Below, in pieces: positions 33,563-49,338 of a stretch of DNA of 64,000 bases; position 1 is the stretch's first letter; each line of letters opens with the position of its first letter. The DNA is from Coriolopsis trogii (lineage: Eukaryota; Basidiomycota; Agaricomycetes; Polyporales; Polyporaceae): assembly GCA_020543525.1 (NCBI GenBank), contig JAHYIO010000004.1, forward strand, positions 868,001-932,000, given 5' to 3'. Below the pieces are notes generated by a model. It saw only the letters and a program-made list of their open reading frames with translations, searched no databases and was not told the DNA's origin. Made by a program: the position numbers and the translations under genes.

Positions 33563-35304
33563 TCAATGTCCTTTCAATGTGCTCAGATGAATGAAGACCG
33601 TATGCCACCCCACGGACTCCTTATAGGCGGGATCAGAGTATTCATCAACCGGGGGATCCAGTGCAGGAAACAGCCGGTGGATGTAACACGCCAACGCGCG
33701 CATCTCATCCGCATCTGCCTTCTTCAGACCCATCTTCTCGTTCCAGTCGTTGTCTCCCCACGGACTAGGTCCCGAGACAATCTCCAAACAGGACAGGGGA
33801 TGGGTCGAAGGCCCCTCGCCCTCCGGAACCGGAAGGTCCTTGACGAGCACCGTTCTGGGATCCAAAAAGGGCAGAATGAGGGTCTCCAGATTCGGACAGT
33901 GCCGCCAGAAGGCGTGGAGGACCGCAGGCGAGGGCAGCTCGCTCTCCTCCGCGTCCGCGTCCTCCTCGTCGAACCAGCTGAAGCCCATCGCGCTCATGTC
34001 GAACCGCTCGAGCTCGGGCCACCCGCTTGCGATCTGCTCAAAGTCGTCGAGCGCGAGCGCCCACTCGAGAAGCTCCGCGCAGAGCGAGAAGGAGCGCACG
34101 TGGTGGAGATCGAGGAGCGGGCCGAGGACCTCGGCGAGGGAGAGGAGCTCGTCCGCCGGGGCGTACTCGCGCCGCACGAGGTAGAGGGCGAGGGAGAGCG
34201 GCCGGTTTGGGGGCAGCATGTGGGCGACGGCCTCGGAGAAGGCGATGAAGTCCGGTTCGACGACTCGGTCGGCGTCCAGCAGGTCGATAGAGAGCGTGTC
34301 CAGGATCGGCGCATGGAGTCGGTCGAGTGCTTGCGTGATCGAGGAGCATGCGCCCTCGATGTGTACGGTACGCAAGCGGTGTGCGGATACGGGAGGAGGA
34401 ATGAAAGGCGGAAGATGGTACCCCAACACGGTGCCGATGCATAGGCGTTCTAGGCAAGGCAAGGCGAACAGCCGCCTGAAGGACGCGGGGGGCATGCAGT
34501 AGGAGGTGGTGACTTCTCGGAGGTGGGTGAAGGAACTCAGGAGATCGAGACTTCCAGGTCTGCAGGGACATGGCGGGCTATGTAAGTTTGCATCATTCCT
34601 CCCGCCATGAGTGGAGATGTTGATTTCCTGGATGTTTCGCGCCGATTCCGGCAGACCATTCAACCAATGCCACATGGGCGATGTCGGCAGCCTAGCGTAA
34701 TGCGTGTATTCAAAGTGGACAATACGTAGGAATGGGGTATCACATAGAGAGGACAGGAGGTTGACGGAATGGAGTGTCGGAGACCAGTGAAGGAGTCGTA
34801 GTTGAGGGAATATCGTGCGACCGCCGTTTTGCACGAGAGCGAAGCGCAACAGATCGTCGTTCTTCCAGTCGCAACCCAAGTGACCGAACACCATCGACAA
34901 TTCCCAGACGTGCGAGCAATAGTCCAGGAATCGCGTCCAAGTCGCTTCATCCCTGCGTTGTTGGGCATGGCTGACCTATGACTCGGAGTAAACATCGCAC
35001 CGCGCATATATGCGGAGATGTATCTTACCGAACTCAAGTGCGCCTCAAGTACGGCGTGATTGGTCACCGGTAGAAGCGTAGGCAGATCATACTCTGCCAG
35101 CACATTCCACAACACAAGAGAGGATGGTATTACCCTCCATAGGATCCTCGTAGCGGGCACCTCAAATTGACGGCTCACTAGAGCACTGTTTCGTAAGTCG
35201 AGACGCGTAAACGAGTGGCCCTCGTCAAAGATTACGAGGAGTAAGTCGATGTTTGAGAGTACTCGGTGCACTGCCGATTGGCCAGTACTATGTTGAAGCG
35301 ACAT
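33563..35304 (-). CDS. F-box protein C
   Basis: Minus-strand exons 35304-35029 and 34975-33563 give 562 residues. The N-terminus has an F-box-like region (VHRVLSNIDLLLVIF ... LVSRQFEVPATRILWRVI), followed by a helical linker and a long Leu-rich region (LPQLRLLHW, PFLRIVHFEY, LPCLERLCIGTVLGY, CPNLETLILPFLDP). The same layout, with the intron at the same place, occurs in F-box protein D at 43.4 kb (LLIIFSDN..., FPSLRSLNW..., CPDLLKLTLPHLD). Probably an SCF ubiquitin-ligase adaptor, target unknown. A basidiomycete-expanded family. C and D share few residues, so they are old paralogues. Confidence 0.8.
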
Positions 35305-35550
35305 CGCTCTCTAATAGCTACATGCACGCCATTGTGTCAGCAATCTTCCGATGAGAGGCAAGGTTCACTCACTCACAAGGTATCGCCTCAAGAAGGGCAC
35401 AATGTGATGAGGATGCACCAAAGTGTTATAATAGTCCATGGGCTCCTCATGTCCTTTTATGAGCGACAGGAGCCAGGTGAGAGGCCGGTCCGAAGAAAAT
35501 ATAATCGCTGTATAGCTACCGATACAAAGCATGCCACAATGACTGTGAGC

Positions 35551-36454
35551 CTACGCAAGCAAATCGTCAAGGAAGTCTTGCATATCTTCTTTCTCACTCT
35601 TTGGTGGTATGGGTGCATCGAGTGGTAGTGGCGGGGCTTCAACAAAGGACCGCTCTGCATGAAATTGTCAGTCAGCCTTGTTGCATCCCGTCGTCTCAGG
35701 AGGCTCACCTTGATGCCTACCACGACCTGCGGTGCCAGTGGCACCTCGGATTGCGGCACGACCGCGCTGTTTGGCGGTCTGTGCTCTGAAACGGCTTTTC
35801 AGGTCTATGAAAGCGTTGAAGGGGCATGTTGCGCGTGATCATTCGACCACTTACCCCGAGTGGCTTCAGCTGCCGCCTTCTCGCGGCTCATCTCTTCCAG
35901 TTCGGCGTCCCATTCGATCTGTTGTACGCGCCCTTTCTTTGACTTCAGTTCTGGGTTTGCCTCGTTGCCGATGTGCGCGAGGCTATGATCGACGTCATCG
36001 TCATCGTCTCGTGGCGGAGGAGCAGACGATGGCCCTGGCGACAGTCGCTGTCGCTCCAAGAATGCGGACAAGTCAACCTCGGGCTCGACCACTTCTTCGC
36101 CTTTGCATCCATTGTCGCGGCATAAGCGCAAAGCTCTGATACGCTTACATTGTCTCGTACACGTGGCTACGTACCTTCAGAGTCGAGTTCTGGCTCTGGC
36201 TCGACATACCGGTCCGCATTCGTGCCCAACTGCCTACGAGCGTACTTCTGCTCAAACTCTTTCTGCTCTTCCTCGTCCAGCTCAGCTTGTTCCTCGTCTT
36301 CTAACACCAACCGTCTGCCCCATTCTGCCGGGCGACCCCGACCCCGCCCACGTCCTCGCGCTCGGAGGTACTTGCCTAGTCCCCCGCGCGACTTGCCTCT
36401 ACCTCTTCCTCTCGTGGTTGGGCCGGTCCCAGCAGAATTTTGCGTTTCAGACAT
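35551..36454 (-). CDS. Conserved disordered protein, function unknown
   Basis: Minus-strand exons 36454-36175, 36100-35855, 35804-35709 and 35654-35551 give 241 residues from MSETQNSAG. An RG-rich N-terminus (GRGRGKSRGG, GRGRGRGRPAEWG), an acidic helical stretch (LVLEDEEQAELDEEEQKEFE), EVDLSAFLERQ, QQIEWDAELEEMSREKAAAE, and a C-terminus QDFLDDLLA. The ordered spacing of these motifs looks like a conserved eukaryotic protein rather than random DNA, but I do not recognise it. The RG segments suggest RNA binding. It is divergent from CNOT11 over 182 bp and they may share a promoter. An earlier in-frame Met lies at 36463. Confidence 0.75.
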
Positions 36455-36636
36455 AGTAAACAATCAGAGAAAGGACAAGGTCGCGGTGTGAGATGTGGAA
36501 ACAAGGATTGCAGACCTATCGGAGCGCTGACTATCGGTGAATGCCTACGAGCGCTTAGCGTCCACCCAGGTTTGCCTTATATCCTCACGATCACCGTCTG
36601 CGACGACGACAACGACATCGTTCACGACCTGGAGCC
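36455..36636. promoter_or_regulatory. Bidirectional promoter
   Basis: The 182 bp between the divergent start codons of the disordered protein and CNOT11 must hold both promoters. No motif is recognised. Confidence 0.4.
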
Positions 36637-38108
36637 ATGATGCAGACAGCCTCATACTACCAGCCGCCTTTGGCCACCAAGCAGGCGGTCCAGATGGGTG
36701 ACACCACTCGGGCATCTGTGAACCACCTCCTCGCGGGGGCATTCACTACGCCGTGCTCGAACGCCGCGCACGCCTTTGTCCAAATCGTGCCCCCACTCTC
36801 GCGTTTCCAACTCGCGCTGGACGTGCTGATGCCGATGCTTGATGGTCCGGTTGAAGTGAGTTTTGTGCTTGCGCCCATGCAAACACAGAGCACGGCGGTC
36901 TGATAGCGCTCGCTCCTCCTACAGCTCGCCCAGCGCATCCTTGTGTCATATATATTGTACTCACTATACGCGCCTCATCCGATATCTCTGAATCCGTTCA
37001 AGTCCGTATTGTATGCCACTTTCATCAAGGAGCGCGACTCCGCCGTGCGGGTCGCCAACGCAGGAGGAGTCAGCGAGAACGAACAGCTGGTCTGGGTGCT
37101 CTGGAAGATACTGAGAGGTGACGGGGGTGATGTAAGTTCATTTCATACGTCAGACGTCTCTCATTTGTTGAGCTCATCGGTTATAAGATCGGTCCGTATT
37201 CACCGAACTCGTTGGCGAGATCGCCCCTGCCGCCCAAACTGAGGGCTGCGAGCCTGTCCCTGGAGGAGGAAATACCCGTCAAGCCGCCCTTCGAGTCTGC
37301 TCGTAACGATGGCACGGGCAGGGCCAGAGATGCAGAAGTATCACTCGAACGCGATCAAGAGATGGAGACATACTCGCGCGCAGCTACGCTCTTGCTCGCT
37401 GCGCGAGAGCGTGTCCTGTCTCTCGCTGAGCAGCGGGTGAGTTGCGGTCCGTGTTTTCTGACATGCTTGGAACGCTGACCACAATCAGACCCTGCTTCCC
37501 ATGATCCCCAAGCTCACGTCTCCCCCGGTGATTACCTCGATCGATCTGCAGTCCATCCTGACCGCAAACCCCGCCCTCGGCCATCCGCTTGTCGCGTCTC
37601 TGCTGACAGGGGACATTGAGACGGGTCCTGAGCCTTATCTTGACGTGCTGAGGCACCTGCCTCCCACTTTGCCTTCGTTCGACCTCATCGGCCTTCTCCT
37701 GCGTGATTCTACTGCCGTCACTGACGTCACAACCGGTGGACGCACTACGATCGCAGACCTCGTACGGACGGAAGTCCTTGGGTGGTTCATCCACGAGTGC
37801 GTCGTGTGGCTTGACCGCGCCGAGAAGGACGAACGGGAGGGGAACATCAGCGATGACCGGTTCGCCAAGGGTGTCCAGAATGTACGTCTCCCTTTCCCTT
37901 CCCTCTCTCCACGACTCCGTCGCGCATCAAGGACTCATGCGCGGTTGGCCTGCAGCTCTGCCGTTTTTATAACTCACTTATCAAGCTTTCCATCGTCGAC
38001 CCCGCCTCGGACGCGGACTCCGCGGAGATGACGCACTTCACCTTGCGCAACTCGCGCTTCGAGGAGGCCAACGCGCTCTACCGCGTCCTCGCCATGGGCA
38101 AGTTCTAG
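36637..38108 (+). CDS. CNOT11: CCR4-NOT complex subunit 11 homologue
   Basis: Exons 36637-36855, 36925-37131, 37188-37436, 37489-37881 and 37956-38108 give 406 residues. The C-terminal half carries the CNOT11 (PF10155) layout: a first-helix block containing NPALGHPLVASLL, then PPTLPSFDLIGLLL, then a helical block around VLGWFIHECVVWLDRAEKDE, then KGVQNLCRFYNSLIKLSIV and FEEANALYRVLAMGKF. In animals CNOT11 binds CNOT10 and the NOT1 N-terminus in the mRNA deadenylase complex; the same role is expected here. Housekeeping gene between mating-type elements. Second Met at 36640. Convergent with CLA4. Confidence 0.82.
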
Positions 38109-39119
38109 GTCCACGCTCACGCCCTTTGGGACTCTCGGATCTCATTCACCTCTGTATGTGCCATGTTCGAATCCAAACTCAGTCTGTATCATGTAGGTGT
38201 CGCTGTCGTCGTGTCGTGATGTGTGGATGTATCGGTCTCGTCGTCGTCGTCTCGCTGCTCTTGTCGTGTTGATCCGTCTGTCCCCCTCCGTTCGTCTGTC
38301 TGGCTGTTGCCACCGTTACCCCCTACTACCGTGTACGCTCATCCAGGCCTAATCCCGCTGCTGACCCTACTCATTAGTCACCTCTACTATCGCACGGACC
38401 ACTCGTACACATATACTAAATAACCTTGATCGGCACTCTCGCGTGTCTTTTGTATCGCTGTCCTTGAGCTTGAGTCCTGACCATGCAGTATGATACACCA
38501 TTATGGCCATGTTCCGGTGCCCGCATGTACATCGTCGATGTCCGCAGACTCTTTCTATGCTATCCATATCTCATCCTCGGTCGTAAGATCCAGAGAGCAA
38601 AGGACCGCGTGTTCCCAGTTCGACAGCGTACACACCACAATGTATATGTATGCGTACCACCACCAACCTATGCATGTACATGACATATATGACCCGACCC
38701 TACGCCTTCTCCATGCGATTGCCGCTTTCCAACCGTTGTCGTCGTATTATACACTACTTAGCGGAGGTACGGGATTCTCTTCCTCTTCCTCCATCGGCCA
38801 GAAGAGAAACGCCGAACACAGATCACAGAACACAAGCACGAGAGGAAAGGAAAGGTAGGAGAAAGAAACAGGGAAACAGAACGGAATGGGTAGGAGGCGG
38901 CAGATACAGTAAAGAGGCGACGAGGTCAGGCTGGAATGGCGTACGCATTGAGGAGGCAACAGGGCATGCGGTGGGGGGAACGCGGATAGATATATAGATC
39001 GGGAAAGGGAGAGAGAAGAAGAGGACGTAACCAGGGATATGCAGGTGCGGCGCCGACCACCAAGGGAGACCAACCAGTGTCAGGGAGGGAACAGGAAGGA
39101 AACAGAGATCAGGGGTAAC
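38109..39119. other. Convergent 3' region, no gene
   Basis: 3' UTRs of CNOT11 and CLA4. T/C- and A/G-rich stretches; no coding sequence supported. Confidence 0.5.
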
Positions 39120-42054
<2,935 letters not shown>

Positions 42055-43383
42055 GGTGCGTGGGCGGCGGTTCCGACTGCGAGATCAGATGAAGGATGGG
42101 GGTGAATGGCAGAGGGGAAGATGCGGACAGGCTACAGCACGAAGGAGGGAAACGCGAGTTGGCTGCTAAGAGTCTGACTCCGGATAAGAGATGCGCGCGT
42201 CGGGCGAGCGATGAGACGTCGGATGGCGAGCGTACTGTACAGAGACGGCGGAGAGGGTCGTCAGGGTCGTGCGTCGTCGGCCTTCGTCGTCTCTGCCTCG
42301 TCGTCGTCGGGGGCGTCGAGGAGAGCGGAGAGGAAGGGAGATGGTGCTGGCTTTGTTTGAGCTTGCAGTGGCCGTGCAAATGTTCCCAGCCGGATCCGGA
42401 TTGGTTGACCAATCCCCCTCGGATCTAGCCGACGACCACCTATTGTCACGGCAACCAATCATCGCTCTCTCTCTCTCCTTTCCTCCTCTTCAGCCCAACA
42501 TCTCCTACTGCATTGCGGAACAGAACTCTTTACAAGCTACATCGAGCATGTCACACAATATGAGGAGACAACGTCGCGGAAATACGAGCTCTTGAGCATG
42601 CTCGATCCCGTAACGATTCTGCAACCACTAGCCGGCGAGCAAGAAGGTTGATGGATCATCACTTTCCGGTGCGGAAGACATGCAGGAACAAGATGCGCAT
42701 CGAAAGGGGCAGTCCTGTTATACCATTGGTAGTACCAGTACTACTGATCATAACGGCTGCTATAGCCAGCAGACTTCAGAGTCGGCACGATCACCAACTG
42801 GTCCCCTATGACTTATAATTTAATGCTCTTTCACCGCATGTTGTTGCCGCGGCCCTCATCTCATTAGACAGCTTAACACTAGCGCAACATTGCCAACAGT
42901 CGTGCCCGCACGCTCTCCCAGACGTGAGCTCTCTCTTAAAGGTGGAACAGAAGAATATGGCTCCGGACTTGAGTTGATCGTGAAGATGTGCTTGTATTCT
43001 AGGCTCTACTGTATCTTCCGGAAGATATGTTTAAACAATAGTCGTATCTACCCAAGCGCCTGCCATATGCACATATATCAAGGGGACGTGCGCAATTATC
43101 TCCTGTCCACGTCCTCCGTTCACTTTCCTTTAGGTCCATACGAATTCGCGGGTGTTCCGCACCTGGCAGGTAGACAATCTCTCTTCTCTAGCTATTTGAG
43201 AAGATGGCTCATGCGGACACTTTGCTCCGGCGTGACAATTTTAGGTTGTAGAAGCAGCACTGTGTACGCTCATCCATCTTGTCACAATCAGAGTCCTTTG
43301 GGCGTACACTGCGATCGTAGCTGTAAGCATATTGGAGCTCCCGCGGTCATTGTCACGCAAGATTGATGTGTTGTTCATCCTAG
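42055..43383. other. Intergenic region, no gene seen
   Basis: CLA4 upstream region and promoter of F-box D. No supported ORF. Confidence 0.45.
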
Positions 43384-45048
43384 ATGTCTCACCGAATGAC
43401 GGCGGCTCATAGAGTACTGAGCTGCTTTGACATTCTCCTCATCATATTTTCCGACAACCTGCCACAAGACAAGTATGCTTCCCTGTCAAGAGGAAATCTC
43501 GCAGCTTGCGCGCGTGTTTGCCGTACATGGCGGGAACCTGCTCTTCGGAGCGTATGGAGAAGCCTGCCTAGCGTCCAGCCTGTATGGCATCTCCTCGCTC
43601 CCGAAGGTGCCTCATACCCTCGTCGGTTCACACTCAGTGACCAGTATTGTCACTTGGTAAGCTGAAGTGCTCATTCGCATTGATGTATTTGCCCATTACG
43701 TCTGATGCAGGTTCTCGCTGCTGAGCTATGGCATAAAGAGCCTGCGCGTTGGCACAGGGTCGTCTGGTACTGCGGTTTCGTCCATGAACTGGTGTCCAAC
43801 CAAACTCAGGACGATCACCTCTTTCGGGCCCTCCTAGCGCGAAACGGCGGTGCCACCATTTTCCCGTCGTTGCGAAGCCTGAATTGGCGGTCACACCGTG
43901 CCTCAGACTTGTCCCTGCTGTCCCTGTTCGTCCCCACACTCCGCACATTAACCCTCGGCTTCGATGACCGGCGCGGGCTCGGGCCAAAACCAAGCTCATC
44001 TACTATGACCACTATCCTGTCGCAGCTTCGGGCATCTGCGCCAAAACTGGAGTACCTGCAAATTGATGGCTACTTCGCGCCAGTTACAGACATCTCCGCC
44101 CACATGGCAGCCTTCGAACACCTAAGCTCCGTCGATATCTCTGCTTCCATGGACTTGCAGTCCTTCTGTCAACTCGTGAGGAAACCGACTTTGACCAGTA
44201 TCGTGATAGGACATGTTCTCGACGATGACTATCAAACCCCCATCAAGCCCGGATCTATGTTCTGCCCTCTCCTGGAACACCTGGCCCTCATTGGCGGGTG
44301 CGGCTGCCTTACCCAATTATTCAAGGCGCTGCGAGCCCCGTCGTTGGTGTCGGCCGATTTCGAGGTCGATGATGGCCGCATATCGGTTCTTCCGGACTAT
44401 GCGTCCTGCATCATCGCGTTGGGGAACATGGTCTCCCCCGACGCCTTCGAGTACCTCCACATGTCGGTGGGGAACCACAACACAGCCGGTGCCGGGTTCA
44501 TTACCACCGCATTCGTGGACTTCGTTAGCCCTCTCCTCAAGTGCCGCAATCTGACCGATCTTGAGCTGAACACGAGCGTCATCGAGTTCACCGCGGACGA
44601 CGACGCCATCAGGACGATTACCACCGCATGGCCAGCGCTCGAAAGCTTCGAGCTCAACCTTGTTGAGTGGACGCCAGGCCCGAACGATGCGCTCCCCACG
44701 GCCGCGGCGCTCTACCACTTCTGGAGGAACTGCCCCGACCTGCTCAAGCTCACGCTTCCTCATCTCGACCTGGGACCGGAGGGAGAGCGCCTTCAGCTTC
44801 CCGAGCTCGACCCGGATGCGCCTTCGACTCACCCACTCATCGAGCTGCAGATTGACCCGTTCCAGATTACGGAACAGGGGGAAGTTGAGCTCGAAGAGGA
44901 CGAGACGGCGGCGATCGCGGAATACGTCCTAGGCCTCTTTCCTGGATTGAACCTCCAGCGATGCGCGAGTCGCTATGGGAGTAGGGAACCACTCGGTTGG
45001 GCCGCGGTCTTCCAGCACATTGGTTCACTCGACCCTATGTCTGCTTGA
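43384..45048 (+). CDS. F-box protein D
   Basis: Exons 43384-43656 and 43711-45048 give 536 residues. F-box region: AHRVLSCFDILLIIFSD ... LAACARVCRTWREPALRSVW, a textbook F-box pattern ending in a short W-R-x-L step (SLPSVQPVWHLL). Leu-rich repeats follow (LLALLARNGGATIFPSLRSLNW..., CPDLLKLTLPHLD). Probable SCF adaptor of unknown target. Same intron position and layout as F-box protein C on the other side of CLA4. Downstream is the unrelated-type F-box gene E, convergent, 170 bases away. Confidence 0.82.
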
Positions 45049-45221
45049 TAATCTACGAAGCCTGGACAATTGATATTCGAACGCGTCACCATGATGGCTG
45101 TCGTACGTATCATTGTTATACTTGCCACAGATGATAGCCAGCGCATGGGAAAAGGCCGAAATGGATGTAATGGTACGAGCTTGATCTACACAAGTTCAAA
45201 TTGCGATGTATACTGCTACAC

Positions 45222-46696
45222 TCAAGCATCCTTCGACGCCTCACATATCTCGGCGGCCGCACGTTTGACAGACTGAGGAAGCTCAATAGGTGAGAAGTGC
45301 GCTACTGCCCCATCCTGAGCGCTCTCCCAATGACGGCGCCACTTGACGTTCCACTTCGTGCTAGGGCCTTCGACAGGTGCGATCACAAGACCTCCAAGAG
45401 ATGAGACATTTCTCCAGTGCGTTACCTCGAAGACGACATGAAGATTCTCGAGGCTTTCCAGCGGCCGCACAGAAGGAAGCACCCTTTCCTTCAGACGTCG
45501 TCAGTTTGCATCTGCGCCAAACAACACAGAGTGTGAATACGTACAAGCAGGCTTTCTGGACTCAATTTGCATTCCTCGCCTTGGATGAAGATCCGGAGTT
45601 CGAGTACCCGGATGCCTCGCGACGCTTCGGTGCGCCCAAAGGCCCATCCCACGCGCAGCGCGTCCTCCGCCTCGGTGCCAAACGCAGCCAGTTCCGCCTC
45701 CAGGTGGAGTACCGTAGGCGTCGTCCGCGTCAGCAAGTCCGGAAGGTACTGCAAGTGCTCCCCCAGGTGCTTCACGCGGGAATGCAAGTGGAGGCGCTTG
45801 ACCTTGCACCGGACGTGGGCGACGAAGACGTGCGCCAGCTCGCCCGTCACGTCCTCCAGGACGGTCCAGAGCGGGTGGCTCGTCTCGAGCTCGGCAAGCC
45901 ACATCGCGCTCTCGTTGCTGTAGTAGTGGAGCGTGATGGGCGCGTCAAGGACGGACATGCCGATGAGCTCGAGGGAGGTGACGTTCGGGAAGGCGACCAT
46001 GTACGGACCGAGCATGGGCAGCATCGCCACCCCGATCGCGAGACGCTTGACGTGCGGGTATATCGTGGACGGCTGCTTTTCTCGAATGTGGAAGCCCGTG
46101 CCGCTGAGCTCGGTGAGCGTGCTCGCCGAGTTGCGCAGGAGTGTGGTGGGGTCCGTGATGTCCGAGCCTACGCGGCTGACGAAGATGCCGCGCGCAGGAC
46201 CAGGGAGGCGAAGACAGGCCGTGAGCAGTCCGCCATGGAGGCGTTCGAAGAATACGGCACAGTGCTTGCTGGCGAAGTCGGAGGAGGCGGTGTACTCCAG
46301 ATGTCTCAGAGCCGGCAGGGATGCGAGCGCGTCGACGAGATTGAAACTGGAGTGGAGGACTTTGTCAGCCCCGAGCAGGATCAACCGCTCCAACTGTGTG
46401 CATTTCCGGACTACCGCGGCAAGCGCGTCAGCCCCGAGAGGAGATAGCGTTCCGGTCGCGATGAAGAGATAGCTTCGGAAGAGGGCGAAACGGTGGCCGT
46501 CGTCGCCAGACATGTAGATTGCGAACGACTCGACGGCCTTCTCGTCTTCCAGTTTGACCCCTCGCTTCAACAGGTTCTTAGCTCCTTCCCGGTACAGCGT
46601 TCCGCAAGTTTGCATGAGTGACAGGAGATCACGGTTTTTTGGATCGTCCTCCTGCAATATCATGACATCGTAGAGGATGTCATAGTCAAGCTTCAT
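45222..46696 (-). CDS. F-box/LRR-like protein E
   Basis: Minus-strand exons 46696-45545 and 45488-45222 (56-nt intron) give 472 residues. Starts MKLDYDILYDVMILQEDD (an upstream in-frame Met, 46729, is not conserved), then LLSLMQTCGTLYREGAKNLL. It matches proteins A (21.5 kb) and B (24.3 kb) in order: LxYDxLYxVM, LMQTC, LRNSASTLTELSGTGF, YPHVKRLAIG, FPNVTSLEL, and a final exon of similar size. It is the only undamaged member on this side of the window. An SCF-type adaptor is the likely role but no F-box consensus is strong. Confidence 0.75.
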
Positions 46697-47402
46697 TCTG
46701 GCATAGTGTCTGTGAGTAACAAATCGCAATGTCGAAGAGTCATACTGACCTGCTTGGACCTCGCTGATTCAGGTTGATCTCTGTAGTGAGGCGTGTTAGT
46801 TCTATTCTATTCATGAGTTGTACAGTCGCAACTTTGTCACCTCTCGCTCACCTGAGTGTACATGCATGGTGGTTCTTTCGTGAGTACATACGTTGGGATT
46901 GTTCTCTATATACCTACAATGCTGACGGAGGTTGGCACCTTCGGTCGCGATCAAAATCTCCTGGGTCCGCCGCGCGAAGCGAAGTTCGCAGAGGCAATAC
47001 ACAGGACGTGACAGTATCATTGGAGGCTATCTTTGAACAAGTCCAGGAAGGAAGACTACGGATAATGTTAGGCCGTATACTCTCTGTCGCACATCCTCCA
47101 GAGGCAGACCGCTCCACCTCCGAATCGATCAACATAGGCAACCCATCCAAGATTGAAGGTCGAAGTAGGAAGGGTTTCAAAAGAGGCGAGTATAGAAGAG
47201 ATGATAGGGTCGGGAAATCGAAGGAAAGGGGCGCAACGAAGGCCGACTGTCGTACTCAAAGACGACGTAGCAGACCGTCGTCTTCGGGCTAAGGCGCAAC
47301 TGAAGCCATTCGGTGAGTCTCTGTCTATTTGTTAGGCCACGCAGAAGAACATCGTGGCTTACCATAAAGAACTTGTGAGGTCGCAAGTCGCTGGATGCCC
47401 GC
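46697..47402. other. Intergenic region, no gene seen
   Basis: Only low-quality frames on both strands between F-box E and pheromone precursor 8. Confidence 0.4.
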
Positions 47403-47516
47403 TTAGGCGATCACGCATCCGCTGTGGCTCCCACCGGTGCCGGGGTCGTCGCGGTCCACGAGGACCTCCTCAGGCTGGTCAATAGGGAGAGGATCTGCAA
47501 TAAGGAATGTATCCAT
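47403..47516 (-). CDS. Pheromone precursor 8 (GSHSG-CVIA type)
   Basis: A 37-residue single-exon gene: MDTFLIADPLPIDQPEE ... VDRDDPGTGGSHSGCVIA, then TAA. The open frame extends further upstream, but MDTF matches precursor 11 and the other MDxF starts. It lacks the E-R pair; a VDRDD stretch occupies the processing area, as in precursor 12. GATATAAG is about 115 bases upstream. The only member of the second subfamily not in a divergent pair. Confidence 0.86.
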   Translation of the reverse strand: MDTFLIADPLPIDQPEEVLVDRDDPGTGGSHSGCVIA

Positions 47517-47628
47517 AGTGATGTTAGGAATTGAGAAGGGTGAAGGGGTGGTTTGCGGTGATGATGAAGGGGTGGTGTGGGGCGAGTCCGAGCGACAACG
47601 CTGGAGACTGTGGTGTTGTCGTGAGCTA

Positions 47629-47636
47629 CTTATATC
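47629..47636 (-). promoter_or_regulatory. TATA-like box of pheromone precursor 8
   Basis: GATATAAG on the minus strand, about 115 bases upstream of the ATG at 47516. Confidence 0.45.
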
Positions 47637-47657
47637 GCCGTTGCCTGCACCTCCCAT

Positions 47658-49074
47658 AATCTCGGTGCCAGTGACTCTTGCACATTCAGGAGAAGTTCCG
47701 AATAATCACAAGGTACTCCCGTCGAGATCTTCCTGGGTAGGTAACGATCAAGAGACAAGACGACCTGATAAGCTTTGTAAGACCTCTATGCCGAGATCGT
47801 GCTCAATTCAATTGTGATGAGCTAGCATTTATGAGGGAAAGTGATTGAGTGATTTCAATGACGGACAGCTATTTCTGTCCGTGTCCGATGACGCAAGACG
47901 ATACTGTGGCTAGGGGGTGAATCTGAGGCGCACTCCAGTCAGAACAAGGTAGTGTCAGTTCTCGCTCTGAATTATGTCTAGCCATCAGAAAAATGGCTGG
48001 TAATATGCCACTTTAAGATAGATTAAGGAATGTAGGACTGTAAGTTGTGAATGACTCCATTCAGGAGAAGTACTACACCTGGAAGACTGAAGTTCGCGGT
48101 GAGTCATTATGGTCTTGTCGACGTCCGCCCGGAGAATGACGAGTATCCGTGAGGTGTAAGATGTGTAAACTTCTCCGAAGTTGGCGTCATGAATTGGTCT
48201 CAGTTCGAGCCTACTACAAGACTAAATGAAGAGTAGGTTTGAGAACGGCGAACTGAAGCTCCGGGCGTTCAAGAGGAGACCTTCCAAATGCGGTATTGGG
48301 CAGCGGCAGTCGGTCCGGTAACAGGCGCCCTATCCTACGCGCCAGCCTCCGGCGCCCTCCATGTCGTCCCGAACGATGACGGCGAATCCCACTCGACGGC
48401 AGCCACCATTGACCTATCCAGCCTCGCTAGGTATTTGCCTACCACATCCCGCGTGACTACGTGTTGTCGCCCCTGCTATGATCGCTACGCATGGTATGTT
48501 ACTGTTCCAGCGTATTATGGGCGAAAGGCCCAAGTTTGGTAACGTCGTCTCATATGATGTTGCCTTGGCAAGAGATGCTAATGATGCGTCAAGATAGTAT
48601 ACTTTCGAGAATATAGCCCGTGTTACTTGACCATAGTCGCCTTTACGCGAAGACAGAGCAGAGAGCGCGCAAAACAATGCCATTATTACAATACGATGCG
48701 AGTGTCGCGGTGAGTCGTTGCTATGTATCAGTACAAAGAGGGTGCGTGGTCTCTAGACGGATCTAGGACGAATTCAGAACGAAAGTCAGCCTCAACTCGT
48801 CGATCACGACCTCACCCTGCCCTCCTCTCCCATGCCCTACGAAACCTTGGCCAAAAGTGATAACTTATCACAAACGGAAGCAAATCGAATAAAAATATGC
48901 AGGCAAAGCGCCGTGAACGAAGATTGCGGTGATGCCGTGACGGACGTGGAGCGAAACGCTCGTGAATCGTGAATGTGATGGTGGGGACAGCCCCGGTCTG
49001 CGTTCGCGCGGATATCAGAGGCGGCCGACGACGGCGGGTGGATGTATGCGCGACGTACCAGGTGAGTGGGCTTG
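47658..49074. other. No convincing gene (1.4 kb)
   Basis: Short overlapping frames only, including 48288-48542 on the plus strand (84 residues), which shows no known motif. Confidence 0.4.
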
Positions 49075-49197
49075 TCATGCGATTACGCAGCCGCTGTGGC
49101 TTCCGGAGGAGCCGGTCTGCTCGGTGTCGACGAGGATATCCTCGACGGTGGGCTCGTCAACGGGGACGGGCGAAGCGATGGTGAAGAACGCGTCCAT
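49075..49197 (-). CDS. Pheromone precursor 9 (GSHSG-CVIA type)
   Basis: A 40-residue single-exon gene starting MDAFFTIASPVPVDEPTV and ending DTEQTGSSGSHSGCVIA, then TGA. Too short for a 60-residue ORF cut-off. Shares MDAFFTIASPVP with precursor 7 and TEQTGSSGSHSGC resembles precursor 11 (QEKVGSSGSHSGC). Divergent from precursor 10 over 3.3 kb. ATAAATA lies about 138 bases upstream. Confidence 0.87.
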   Translation of the reverse strand: MDAFFTIASPVPVDEPTVEDILVDTEQTGSSGSHSGCVIA

Positions 49198-49331
49198 TGC
49201 GGAGTGTATGGTAGTGATGACGGCGCTGCGCGAAGAGCGAAGAGCAGAGAGCTGTCAAGCACGGGGACTTGTCTTGTCAGGAGCGCAGAGGAGTCGTAGG
49301 ACGTCGTCGTCCTCCTGCAAGGGTCTTCGTG

Positions 49332-49338
49332 TATTTAT
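49332..49338 (-). promoter_or_regulatory. TATA-like box of pheromone precursor 9
   Basis: ATAAATA on the minus strand, about 138 bases upstream of the ATG at 49197. Confidence 0.42.

Noticed and set aside
33566..34444. 292-residue plus-strand ORF
   Set aside because: Arg/Glu-rich antisense shadow of F-box protein C.
45377..46447. 356-residue plus-strand ORF
   Set aside because: Antisense shadow of F-box-like protein E; Arg/Glu-rich without motifs.
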